From Takifugu bimaculatus (lineage: Eukaryota; Chordata; Actinopteri; Tetraodontiformes; Tetraodontidae), in assembly GCA_004026145.2 (NCBI GenBank), contig CP034992.1, forward strand, positions 5,858,135-5,922,134: DNA of 64,000 bases, written 5' to 3'. Position 1 is the stretch's first letter, and each line of letters opens with the position of its first letter. The notes below the pieces were generated by a model that was not told where the DNA came from, did no database searches, and saw only the letters and a list, made by a program, of their open reading frames with translations. Positions 54,138 to 64,000 of this stretch are shown one piece after another. A program made the translations under genes and the position numbers.

Positions 54138-57100
54138 ACAGGGAGGGGGGGCACCTCGGACCGCTACGCCAACAAACGTGTCACCTGTCCAGGTGAGGTC
54201 CCTCCTGACAACAAGAGCATTGTCATCTCTGTTAATGTAATCAGTGAGACTACTAGTGCTCATTATAGACAGCTGATTCTAGTCTTTTTAAGCCTCTTTC
54301 ACATATCTTTCCTCTAAGGAAGAAAAAGACTAACATAACGTATTTAATTACTATGTACATGTCATCAAAAGAATAGAACAAAAATGACCAGGATATGTTG
54401 GAAAACAGGATAAGTTGGACTATTTTGAGCGATTACTTTGTATAATCACACATATTTGAAGCCATAAGTCAATGCCTTGGATAAGAAGCCACTGCTTTGG
54501 GGTGTTGAGTTGTTTTTGAAGCTGTCTGATTTTAAGAGTCCTACAATTCCACTGTAGTAATTCACAGATCCTAATGTAATTGTGTGGTTTTCACTTTTAA
54601 CGACCAACCTTTTGTACACTTTGACAATTTGTGGCTCTTCTCAGGCTCCCGGAGGCACCGTCATCAGCAAACCGGTTGCACCCAGCACCATCATCCATCA
54701 GGGCTGTCCAGCTCCGACATCACTCCCTGCGACTACCACCCTTCACAGACCGCCTGTCCTTCAGGTAGTGGAACCAGAAAACTCCTGTCAAGGCGCTTAT
54801 AAATGTTTCGGACTTTATTATATTTTTACTATATGTTTTATTATTTGAACAGTTTCAACAAAACTAACTGCGATGTTGTGTCATGACAGAGCTCTATCGG
54901 GGCCTCAGGAACGATCGCCAGGACCATCAACAAAACAGCTGGGACCACAGTTACCACAGTAACAATGAGCAAAGTAAGTCTGCATCTGTTGTCATGCTAT
55001 AAACTGGTGTAACTGTCGACAGAACAACCAGCACGCGCCAAAAACCTTTAAGTGGTTAACCACTTAAAGGTCTGCAGCACTCTCTGCTGTTGTTTTTGAT
55101 TTCTAATTTTTATGTTTTTTCAGGAGACAATAGAGAATGTAAAGAAATGCAAGAACTTTTTGTCTACGCTGATGAAGTTGGCATCTACAGGCAAGCAGTC
55201 ACCAGAGACTGCAGCACTTGTGAGAGAGCTGGTCAAGGACCTGCTGGTGAGTAAGTGCTGAAAAGAACTGTTGCACTGTAACTTCAACACAGAGAAGGAT
55301 CTTTTTGCACTAAAAAAAAAAATCACTCATATTTTATTTGCCTGTGTTTTTTCTTAGGATGGTAAACTGGAAGCTGAGGAGTTCACGGGCAGATTATACA
55401 AAGAGCTCAACTCATCACCTCAACCTTACCTTGTGCCTTTCCTGATGGTAGGAAACATCTGCTTTGTTGTCAGCTCTCTCCACCAGAACATAGCTAAAAC
55501 TTTCTCAACATAGGTCAACATAAATTCAAATCCTCCACATCTGTTTTGGGGCATGGAACTGTTCTGGGATTGTATATTGTTGTTTCAGCCAGCTGTATGT
55601 TTCTCCTCTTTAGAGAAGCCTCCCCGCCTTGAGGCAGCTCACCCCAGACTCCACAGCCTTTATCCAGCAGAGTCAGCTCCCCCAGCCATCCTCAGCTCCG
55701 GTCACCTCTGCTTCACCCATTTCCAGCACGGTAGTCTTGGGCAGCCCCGCCCCCCGCCTCCCTGTTCCAGTCAACAGGCCCCAGTTCCAACCAGGAGTCA
55801 CCAAACTAGGACAGACCACTTCACTGGTAGACAGATCTAAAAGAGACATTTAATAAACATAAACATTCGATGTCACTAATTACATCCATCGTGTGAAATA
55901 TTCTGCGTGGCTTCCTTCCAGGTTCTCCAGCCTCAGCAGCAGAGAGCAGTGTTGCGTCCTCAGGTCCCCTTAGCAACCACCCCCATGGTGACTCTCAGGA
56001 ACCCGGCCCCTGGTCACATGGTATTGGGACAGCAGCGGGTCCAACTTAAAGACCTGCAACCAGGTGAAGATGACACACTCACAGCATCACATGTGTCCTC
56101 GTGTGTGTGTGTGTGTGTGTGTGGGGTCGTATTTATTAGGACTGTGCTGTGTCCTACAGGCCCTGTAAGACCACTGGCTTCCAAACAGGTTTCTGCCACA
56201 GCTCTTACCCCAGCACAGAAGAATCAGCTAAAAGAGGCTGGCGGAACATTCAAGTGAGAACGACAAAGCCCAAATGGTTTGACTCTATTTCGATGATGTT
56301 ATCGTCACCTTTACATGCTGCAATGATGTTCTCAGAGATGATGATGACATCAACGACGTGGCTTCCATGGCTGGAGTTAACCTTTCAGAAGAAAGCGCTA
56401 ACATCCTAGCAACCAATTCTGAACTTGTCGGCGTGGTGACACATTCCTGTAAAGACGAGGCCTTTCTTTCCACTTCACTGCTGCAGAGGAGAATCCTGGA
56501 GATCGGTGAGAATCTGAAAATCCATTTGCAACGGACCATCTGTCCGTCCGGCCATCGTCCCTGTCACGCTTAAACGCATCGCGCCGGTTCTCTTCCAGGC
56601 AGGAAGTACGGTGTGACTGACCTGGGAGCTGAAGTAGTAAAGTACGTTTCACATGCTACTCAACAGAGACTTCAGAATCTGCTGGAAAAGGTTTCTCTGG
56701 TGGCCCAGCAGAGGCACATCAGCTTCAAGGTTTGTTGGCAGCACCAATAAAGATGCAAATTCTTGTAAAATATTCATTTCAGGAACTATAACACAAATAA
56801 TGATTATTGTTCCTCAGTGTAATTCAGATTTCTGCCCCGAGGCACTTTCCATTCACATGCAGATATTCGCTCGTCTCTCTTCCTGTAATCTTGGGCTATC
56901 GGCTGGATTAACAGTCTAACGCTGCTGGTTTGCAGGAGGATGACAACTACGAGCAGGGCAGCGATGTTCGGGCTCAGCTCAAGTTCTTTGAGCAACTGGA
57001 CCAGTTAGAGAAACAGCGAAAGGAGGAGCAGGAGAGAGAGATCCTCCTCAAGGCAGCTAAGGTACAGCGTCCACAGATGATGCTTTAAGATGCTCAAGAA

Positions 57101-57877
57101 GGGTTTCTTTCACCTGTGGTCCATATTTCAGCTATAGCATAAGCAGCGATCACACACAGCCAACGGGTGGAGTCTTTGCTGAGTCAAAAACCAGCATCTG
57201 ATTTAGATTTTGTGGAATGTTTCTGACTTCATTATTTCAGTCTGGCTTCTAGTCTGGTCTAACTTCAAAATCTTTGTTGGCCTTTGCAGTCTAGATCCCG
57301 GCAGGAGGACCCAGAACAGCTGCGTCTGAAACAGAAGGCAAAAGAGGTGAGCTGTGAGGACGGAGGGTTGTCTCGTTGATACCTGAGCTGCTTCAGCTTA
57401 CACTGGCGTTGGTGTTGGGGTTTTTTTAGATGCAGCAGCAGGAGCTGGCTCAGCTGAGACAAAGGGAGGCCAACCTGACGGCCCTGGCTGCCATCGGCCC
57501 CAGGAAGAAGAGGAAGTTTCTGGACTCTCCATCCTCTTCCTCTGGTGCTGAGGTAGGACACAGTTCATTTAGGCCATCAAAGTCTATCAATAACCCCCAG
57601 AATTCAATAATAGCCCACAGATATTTTCAGGGTAACATCTGCTTGTTGAGCAATGGTTTTAAAAACAAACACCCCCTCTGTCCTGCTCCCTCCTGCTGTG
57701 TGTATCTTGCAGGGATCAGGGACGTGTCCCTCTCTCTCCAGCGGCGCTGGGACATCGGGCTCCAGGCCCACGAGGCAGCGCATCACACGCGTCAATCTCA
57801 GGGACCTGCTCTTCTGCCTGGAGAACGAGAGATTCACCAGCCGCTCCCATTTCCTCTACAAGAGCTTTCTCAAATAG
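53201..57877 (+). CDS. taf4: TFIID subunit TAF4
   Basis: Exons 53201-53894, 54035-54192, 54645-54764, 54890-54973, 55124-55246, 55358-55447, 55614-55826, 55922-56063, 56160-56253, 56336-56505, 56599-56729, 56936-57061, 57290-57346, 57430-57552 and 57713-57877; 829 aa from the conservative start MDAPTISTDSK (good -3 A context). Gln/Ser/Thr-rich activator-binding region first, with LLMIPQQALAQ and a QA repeat; then the TAFH domain (about 353-430, ENVKKCKNFLSTLMKLAS). The C-terminal histone-fold region (from about 573, DDDDINDVASMAGVNLSEES), which pairs with TAF12, runs to ENERFTSRSHFLYKSFLK. TAF4 is a core TFIID scaffold and coactivator. The true N-terminus is unresolved: human TAF4 is longer (1085 aa), and candidate upstream frames are broken. 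Confidence 0.93.
54103..54139 (+). repeat. taf4: (CAGGCT)n coding hexanucleotide repeat in taf4
   Basis: Six tandem copies encode alternating Gln-Ala directly after LMIPQQALAQV. Human TAF4 has a shorter QAQAHAQ stretch here, so the array is a likely length-variable site. Confidence 0.85.
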
Positions 57878-58780
57878 GCTTCATGTTGGAGAAGTGAAGG
57901 GCGGCCCAGGTGAGTGGTGAGAGCAACTGGTCCCACTCCACAGCAGGTGAGACCAGACTGGAAAAACAAATGGAAACGAAGAAGAGGCACATTTTAGGAC
58001 GTTTGAGATTTACAGCACGCGTGGTAGCCATTTTGGGTGGCCTCTCTACCTCTTTCCCTAGTTAATGCCCGTTTTCTTTCAAACCCCGATGGTGTTTATT
58101 TGACCTGTGCAGAAACTGCTGACCTGCTGGGTGTGGAACTACTTAATGTACAACTAATGCACTGTCCTGCAGCACCGTGTGGGTTTTAAATGTCTGTGTG
58201 TGCTTTCGATTTAAAGCAAAGAAATTAGATCACCAGCTGTTTTTGGAGTTTTTACTTTTCTCTTAACTGGATTAGACTGTATAACCTACTGAGTTGCCTT
58301 CCTAACTATGAATAAGCCATATAGCCACCCTGAAGTAATTAACCTGTCTCTGTCACTTCCTGTCTTTTTTTTCTCACATATTTATTTACTGAACTGGAGC
58401 TTAAATTAATGATTTAGTTATTTATTTCAAATCATCATCTCAGTTGTTTTGTGTACATTTTAAATCAAGCCAAAATGACTTAAATTTCATCGGGTGTGTT
58501 TTTCAGTGTCTAAAAAGAAAGGTGCTCTTTTTTTTGTCGTCGTTTTTAAATCATTATACATGTTTTGATTTGTAGAGAATACAACCATCTCCCAAGCTGT
58601 AGACCCATGCCAAACCTAATCTACTGGAAACTATTTTTGTAGCGGCCCACATTTTTACTCTTTTAATAATGACTGACAGCGCCTCCACTCAACAAAATGG
58701 AGTTTCTTCCTGTATATTTGTAAATGGCACATCTGACATTTTGCAGTTTTGTAAAGAATAAAATATTACCAGTCATGGAA
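57878..58780 (+). other. taf4: taf4 3' UTR with poly(A) signal
   Basis: About 0.9 kb after the stop, AT-rich with several ATTTA-like blocks (58,380-58,440). AATAAA at 58757-58762; a second AATAAA near 58,816 may serve as an alternative. Confidence 0.6.
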
Positions 58781-58839
58781 GAAATATAAACACATTTTCT
58801 CTATTGTAAAGTTGGAATAAAAATGATTTTATGTGAACT

Positions 58840-61800
58840 GCATTAGTTTGGTGCATTATTTTTCTACTCCCAAGGCGACCACTGGGGGGCAGTATTGCTT
58901 TAACTCAAATGGGAAGTGTCGAATGCCTTTTAATTCAATAATACTGTACCTGTCCAAGGTTATAATTAAATCGGTTAGTGGCTATAAAACCACATGCAGC
59001 ACACCGATTTTCCGTCTTTGGGTCTGTATGAACATTATTTCAGCACACAGTTCTGCGACCCTTGTCGCTGGCGACAGCTGCAACCTCCGCTGTTAACGTT
59101 CCAACCTATGACCAACTCAAAGCGATTTCAGATTGAGCCACCTGCTGGTACGGTGATCTTCGGTCATCCTTTGTGTGTTAGAGGAACGGCGAGTGCATAT
59201 TTGCAGAGTTCAGAGGTGATGGGTTCCATGATGTCAGTACATCAGACGACCGCTAGGGGACAGTGGTTCGTTCGTGGTGGCTCTGCAGTGGACTTAAGCT
59301 CCCAGATTCTTGTTTGTGGTGAATAGTGCAAACCTTACTGGTCGGACTGTAATGATTGTCCACATCTATCTAATCCTCTCTATCCAAACAACTGAGTGGG
59401 AAACAACCAATCCAGAAAGAAAGATGTCATCTGGACAATATCGCAGCTGCTGTGCTGTGACAAAGAATGAGGCTTTGGCTGCGCTCAGTACCTGCCCAAC
59501 CGTCTGCCTGTGCCGGTGATTCTGGTTCGACTTTGGCCTTTGTGCTTCGGCCCAATTCAATATTTTTCTTGGTAATCCTCCTTCCACTCCTCAACACCGC
59601 TGCTCTTTCAGACTTAAGTCCACATAAGCTCCCACTCGAGTGCCAGAGCTACAACTGTGATGCTGTGGTTGCCATGGCGACATCTGAGTTGCTGCACCTG
59701 AGGCTTTTAGGTAAACACCCTGAGCCTGCCACAGGCAAGAAGAGAAAGCTAACATCTTCCCCTTTTTATTTCTTTATTTATTCATTTTCGGTGAGATATA
59801 TTAAACTTCTTAATTTGCTCTGCTTTCTCCTATTACCTTGGGGGGAGGATATGAAAAACGGTTTCAAAAAACCTCATTTATGTGCGTTGCATTGAACTTA
59901 GTCATCGATGCTGTTGTCTGAATCTACGAATTACATTTTTATGAGAAAAAGAATCTTTAGTAAATCGAGACTCTGATGAAAAGAAAGGTTAAAGTTTTCT
60001 TAGGGTGGATATATTCCAAACCAAATAATTTAATGTATTCACAATGCAACTGCCTATTCACGCTGTAAGAAAAATTCAAAGCAAAAAAAGTCAATTACAT
60101 TTATCCTTTTCAGTGCCTCCGTGTATTTTGACAATTAAGCGGCTTATGAATAAAACTCTCTCCGAGAAGGTTGGATAAACCGATGTGACAAACTCTGATC
60201 CTGTCTCTGCACTTCATAGGACAAATGAAAGACTCTGACCCGGGGCCACATCAGGCTCACGACAGATTATTCCAAAACTTCCTCGGAGCTTGTAAATGCA
60301 AACTCAGACGGGGTCGGCTCGGGTGCTCTGCTGAGAGGGGCTGGACCTGTGAGGTATTGATGCAGGGGTTAACAGCCTCTTTGGCCTCTTTAATGGAGCT
60401 GAATCACGCAGGCAGTGGATGTCCAGGCGGGGCGGGAAGGACGCTGAGGGTCCTGGCAGACGAAACATGGAGGGAGGCGTGACGCGTGCTGGAAGGCAGG
60501 AGCTCACACAGAGATACTAAATGGTTTGTTGCAGCACGGGTTCCGAATGAATGGCAATCCCGCTGTGATCCCTGAATATGTTTATTATCCTCCTTAACCA
60601 ATGTCAAATCAGTCGGGAGCAGACATCAGGCAGCACAAAAATCAAACACGAGGAGGCCCCGGAAGACACGCATCAAGCTGTGAACTTGAACTTGGAATTG
60701 TTTCAGGCAAATATCTTAAAATAACACTCATTTGTGTCGTAATAAAGAAAAAAAAAACGTGACTAAAAACACAAGAGCTTAAATTCCTGGAACTCAAAGG
60801 GAAAAATGATGTCCTGATGCGCCGACCTCGCCTTGAGGTGCCATTAAACCCAAATGTCACCGTATGCAAATGAAGCTCTTAAATCTAAAGAGGATTTCAT
60901 GTGCACAAGTCAAACGTATATAATGTGTTTAATCAGCTTACAGTGGGTGCGTGGCCAGACAAGTCCTGCCGGAATATCATCAACACACTCTTAGTGTAAT
61001 TCTGTTACAGCAGGTTTATTTATAATAACAGCAGAGCGGCACATCCGTTATTTTTAATGCAGCGGTGGCCCATCATCCTGGAGTGATGCTGACAGAAGGA
61101 AATGGAGGAGTGGATGAGAGTGGAAGCCTGATTGTAGCCTTAAGGACACCAGAGTGAGTTGGCTGTGCAGGAGCCGTCTCTTACCGCTCAGACGTGCGGC
61201 CCCGGAAAGGCAGTTAACCTGTGGCCAAGGTGAAGGATGGCAGCCAGTTGATTGGAACCGCCGCGCCTCCCCGGGGATGAATCTGAAATATCCGAATGCA
61301 CTCTAGCATGTAATCACCCAGAGAAGTCGGACTGCAAGTTGCAGCCGGAGCCGGGCCGAGGAAGTCCACGTGCACCATCAGCGTCAGAGAGGAGAGAGTC
61401 GGTGAGTTCAGGCTGTGTTACTGTCAAAAATGAGACAAAAATCGGTTTGAATTTAAGCTTCCTGTTAATAATCCAGGTCAAAGAGGTGCTGGAGCCCTTG
61501 TTGGTCTTTAAACCTACTCTTATTTGGTTGTACACATTTTATTTTAATAGAAAATGCCAGTAAAAAGCAGGAAAAATCCCCACCTTACTGTCTTTGTCCA
61601 GATGTTGGGACTAAGATAAAGCTAAAGAGGCAGGCGTCCATGGACATTTGAGTTAAAACAAAGCAAAAAATCTCATCTCAAGACGAGTTCTGGGCACCAC
61701 AAATGTTTACAAAAATGATACTGCACAAGAATCACACATCTGGTGCCCTCTGACCTCTCCTGGTGTATTCCCGCCTCCGAGTGGCTGCGTGGATGGATTC

Positions 61801-63870
61801 CAGCACCTCCAGTGGCCAAAACCGGAAGTACGCAATGGTGGTGCAGGACAACGTGTCACCTTGAGGGTCGCTCACACCTTTGACACAAAGATCAGCTCAA
61901 GTAATTAATCAGCGGTTTAATGAAAGCATAAAAAGACAACAAGTGACAGGAAACAGGATCTGTGGCCCTGACCGACAAAAAACATCAGCGTCTTCACCGG
62001 ACCAGCCATCCGTGGCCGGAACATCTGCCGGTTCAGTAGTAGATATTCTACCAGCGTCCCGCTTCTTCCAATCCTTTGATGCTTCAGATAGCGGGAGGCT
62101 CAGAGACGTTCCGTCATTGACGGCACCTTCCACGGACACCAACAGTTGATCACCCAACAGCCGTCAGAACATCACCAACATCCGGTGGCACTTTTCCCAC
62201 ATTGGACCGTTCCCAGCACCGGGCCCGGGAGACTCCATTTCACAGGAAAATGAAAACTGCCAGGCTGGGACGCGTTTGAAGAGGAGAACTTTATTTACAA
62301 CACACAAACCCTGGCTGGGAGCCAGCAGCAGAGCTCTCAGTCTGCAGACTCCATTTATCAAAGGCCTGAGTGGAGTTTGTCTTCTGCTTTTCACTCCGCC
62401 GATCTGCTGCCGGGGCCCCAAGCCATTACAGATAAACCAATCAAACACGCCGCTCTCAAGTTAATCTTTTTAACTGCCGGCTGCCCGGGGTGACCTTTTG
62501 TATACGTGCCTCTCTGGCTTTGGTGATTCAACGATGAAACCAGACACGTGGGGGCCCTGGCCGTTACAGTAAAGGTTAATGTAGCTTTATTAGCGGATGT
62601 TCTCGTTAGCCTGCTGAGGGTGAAGCATCGTTACACTCCAGGATGCTGCACATTCATACAGGCCGGTTCACCGCTTCATTTCGGTTTGGACAACAAGTGA
62701 TTGAGGAGCGCTCAGTTCCTCCACCTCACATTTAACCTTTCCTCCAAACCCATTTTCTAACCACCCCCCCCACCTCCTAATCACCTCTTCCTACCTGCAT
62801 GTTCCCCCTAATCTTCATTCCTCCCTCTGCCGCTGCCCCTCTCGCTCTCTCTGGGCGTCTCATTAAAGGAGCTCCATCTAATGAGATTACGCCGTTGGGA
62901 TTAATAGCGTGGCTAATTGATAGACACACAGCCGGGAGAGGATTAAGACCCTCTAAGTCCCTAGTGGGTTTTTTTTTTCTTTTTCAGCCGAGTAATTGAA
63001 ATCACGGGAATGGACGGAAATATACTTGGTGACCTCGGGCCCTGCCCTTCTTCTGCTGCTGGACTGGACATGTTTCTGTATCCACACCACAGGGGTCAAA
63101 GGTCGAATTCACGAAAGGCGTAAAAAAAAAAAAATCATTAAAAGTCACATTCAAAAACAGTACATTTAAAAGGACTTTCCACAGCACATCTGTGATACAT
63201 TTGCTGGTGCAAAGAGACGCAGTCTTTTGTGTTACTTCATTCATCATCCTTATCCCGGTCAATCCGTGTGGGCGAGAGGGACAGAGGCCGCCACTCTCTG
63301 ACCCAGCGTCTTCAATAACACAGTACTTTAAAACGTCAGACACATCGATACGGCCGCTCTGAGCCCACATGAGGCGCCGTAATGCTGTCATAAATCAGGA
63401 TTTTAAAGTTGACAGAGGCCCATTTTATTTTAAAGCTCCGGGTGACAATGACCACTATAGAACAGGTGAGGATGTGGCACACAGAGGGGAACACATTCAA
63501 TAAAGATGGCACAGTTTTTAAACCTTCTCCAAAGCACACACCTATGAATAAAACCCACGTTAGGACGCTGAACCGGGCTGAGAAGCAGCCCCGGATCGAG
63601 CCAGTGGCCACTAGAACAGACGAGTGTCAGAGAGAACAGGTGAAAGGCTTCAGTTTCGCATAGAAATGATCCATAATACGGCATTGTTTTTTTTTTTTTT
63701 TTAGAAAATACAAGATTGAGGAGGAGCAAATCATGTTTAAGCAGGCATCATTAAAAAAATGGAATTTTGCTCCTAAAGATGTCCAAACAAGAAAAAGAAC
63801 TGTTATCTTGAGGGATGGGAGAAAGAGCAGCAACCTTTATGTCATCAATACTTCAAAAATAGGTGTCTTA
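58840..63870. other. Noncoding region right of taf4
   Basis: No exon matching a known family was found on either strand; open frames are short and lack splice support. Human synteny would put cdh4 here, transcribed toward taf4, but no cadherin coding exon is visible. Confidence 0.45.
62855..62960. promoter_or_regulatory. Candidate homeodomain-rich conserved noncoding element
   Basis: Within about 100 bp are CATTAAAG, CTAATGAGATTA, GGGATTAATAG (OTX/bicoid-like GGATTA plus TTAAT) and CTAATTGATAG. Dense paired TAAT cores like this are typical of vertebrate developmental enhancers. Conservation not tested. Confidence 0.35.
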
Positions 63871-63877
63871 CAGTAGT

Positions 63878-63883
63878 TTTATT
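63878..63883 (-). terminator. Possible poly(A) signal of a minus-strand neighbour
   Basis: AATAAA on the minus strand, preceded (63,885-63,960) by repeat-free AT-rich sequence like the end of a long 3' UTR. By human synteny the neighbour could be cdh4; no coding sequence supports this. Confidence 0.25.
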
Positions 63884-64000
63884 TTTTCAGTGACTTTGTA
63901 TATACAGAGTATATCCATATACTGTAATTTCTGCTGACTATTTTCACATTCTCACCACGTAGTAACAAGTGCTTTGAGTAAAACATTAAAAAAAAATCAT

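Noticed and set aside
59467..59895. 142-residue plus-strand frame right of taf4
   Set aside because: No family match and low-complexity composition.

Overview
The window reads as nuclear DNA of a compact-genome teleost, probably a percomorph. The evidence is spliced vertebrate genes with very short GT-AG introns (often 70-110 bp), long CA/GT microsatellites, fish-type interspersed repeats, and gene order typical of ray-finned fish. I see no bacterial, viral, CRISPR or mobile-operon content. No sign of an undescribed multi-gene system was found; the interest lies in gene structure and paralogy.

Layout. Bases 1-8,200 hold genes whose human counterparts are on 3p: the 3' end of pfkfb4 (+), arpc4 (-) and tada3 (+), the last two head to head. 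Bases 8,200-15,200 are gene-free and rich in microsatellites. From 15,200 onward the genes correspond to human 20q13: rbm38 (-), rae1 (-), bmp7 (+), an ataxin-1-family AXH-domain gene (-), dbndd2 (+), lsm14b (-) and taf4 (+, head to head with lsm14b). A probable cadherin fragment lies between dbndd2 and lsm14b. Bases 58,800-64,000 carry no recognisable coding exon; the far right may be the 3' UTR of a minus-strand neighbour.

Coding models were built by joining exons at splice sites and checking frame against the remembered family proteins. arpc4 (168 aa), rae1 (369), lsm14b (369), bmp7 (422), rbm38 (245), dbndd2 (201) and the taf4 body (829 from a conservative start) all close in frame. tada3 does not: it needs one base removed near 6454-6456.

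Main observations: (1) pfkfb4 has two homologous, equal-length 19-codon terminal exons, each followed by its own poly(A) signal. (2) rbm38-bmp7-AXH gene-dbndd2 mirrors RBM24-BMP6-ATXN1-DTNBP1 of human 6p22-24, so the AXH gene looks like an ataxin-1 ohnolog with no counterpart that I know of at the mammalian 20q13 locus. (3) The N-terminus of taf4 is scrambled across frames. (4) There is a cadherin EC1-like relic.

Functionally the genes are mostly housekeeping (Arp2/3 actin nucleation, SAGA/ADA and TFIID transcription cofactors, mRNA export, P-body RNA control), plus one metabolic regulator (pfkfb4) and one developmental signal (bmp7). They are neighbours by inherited synteny, not a pathway.
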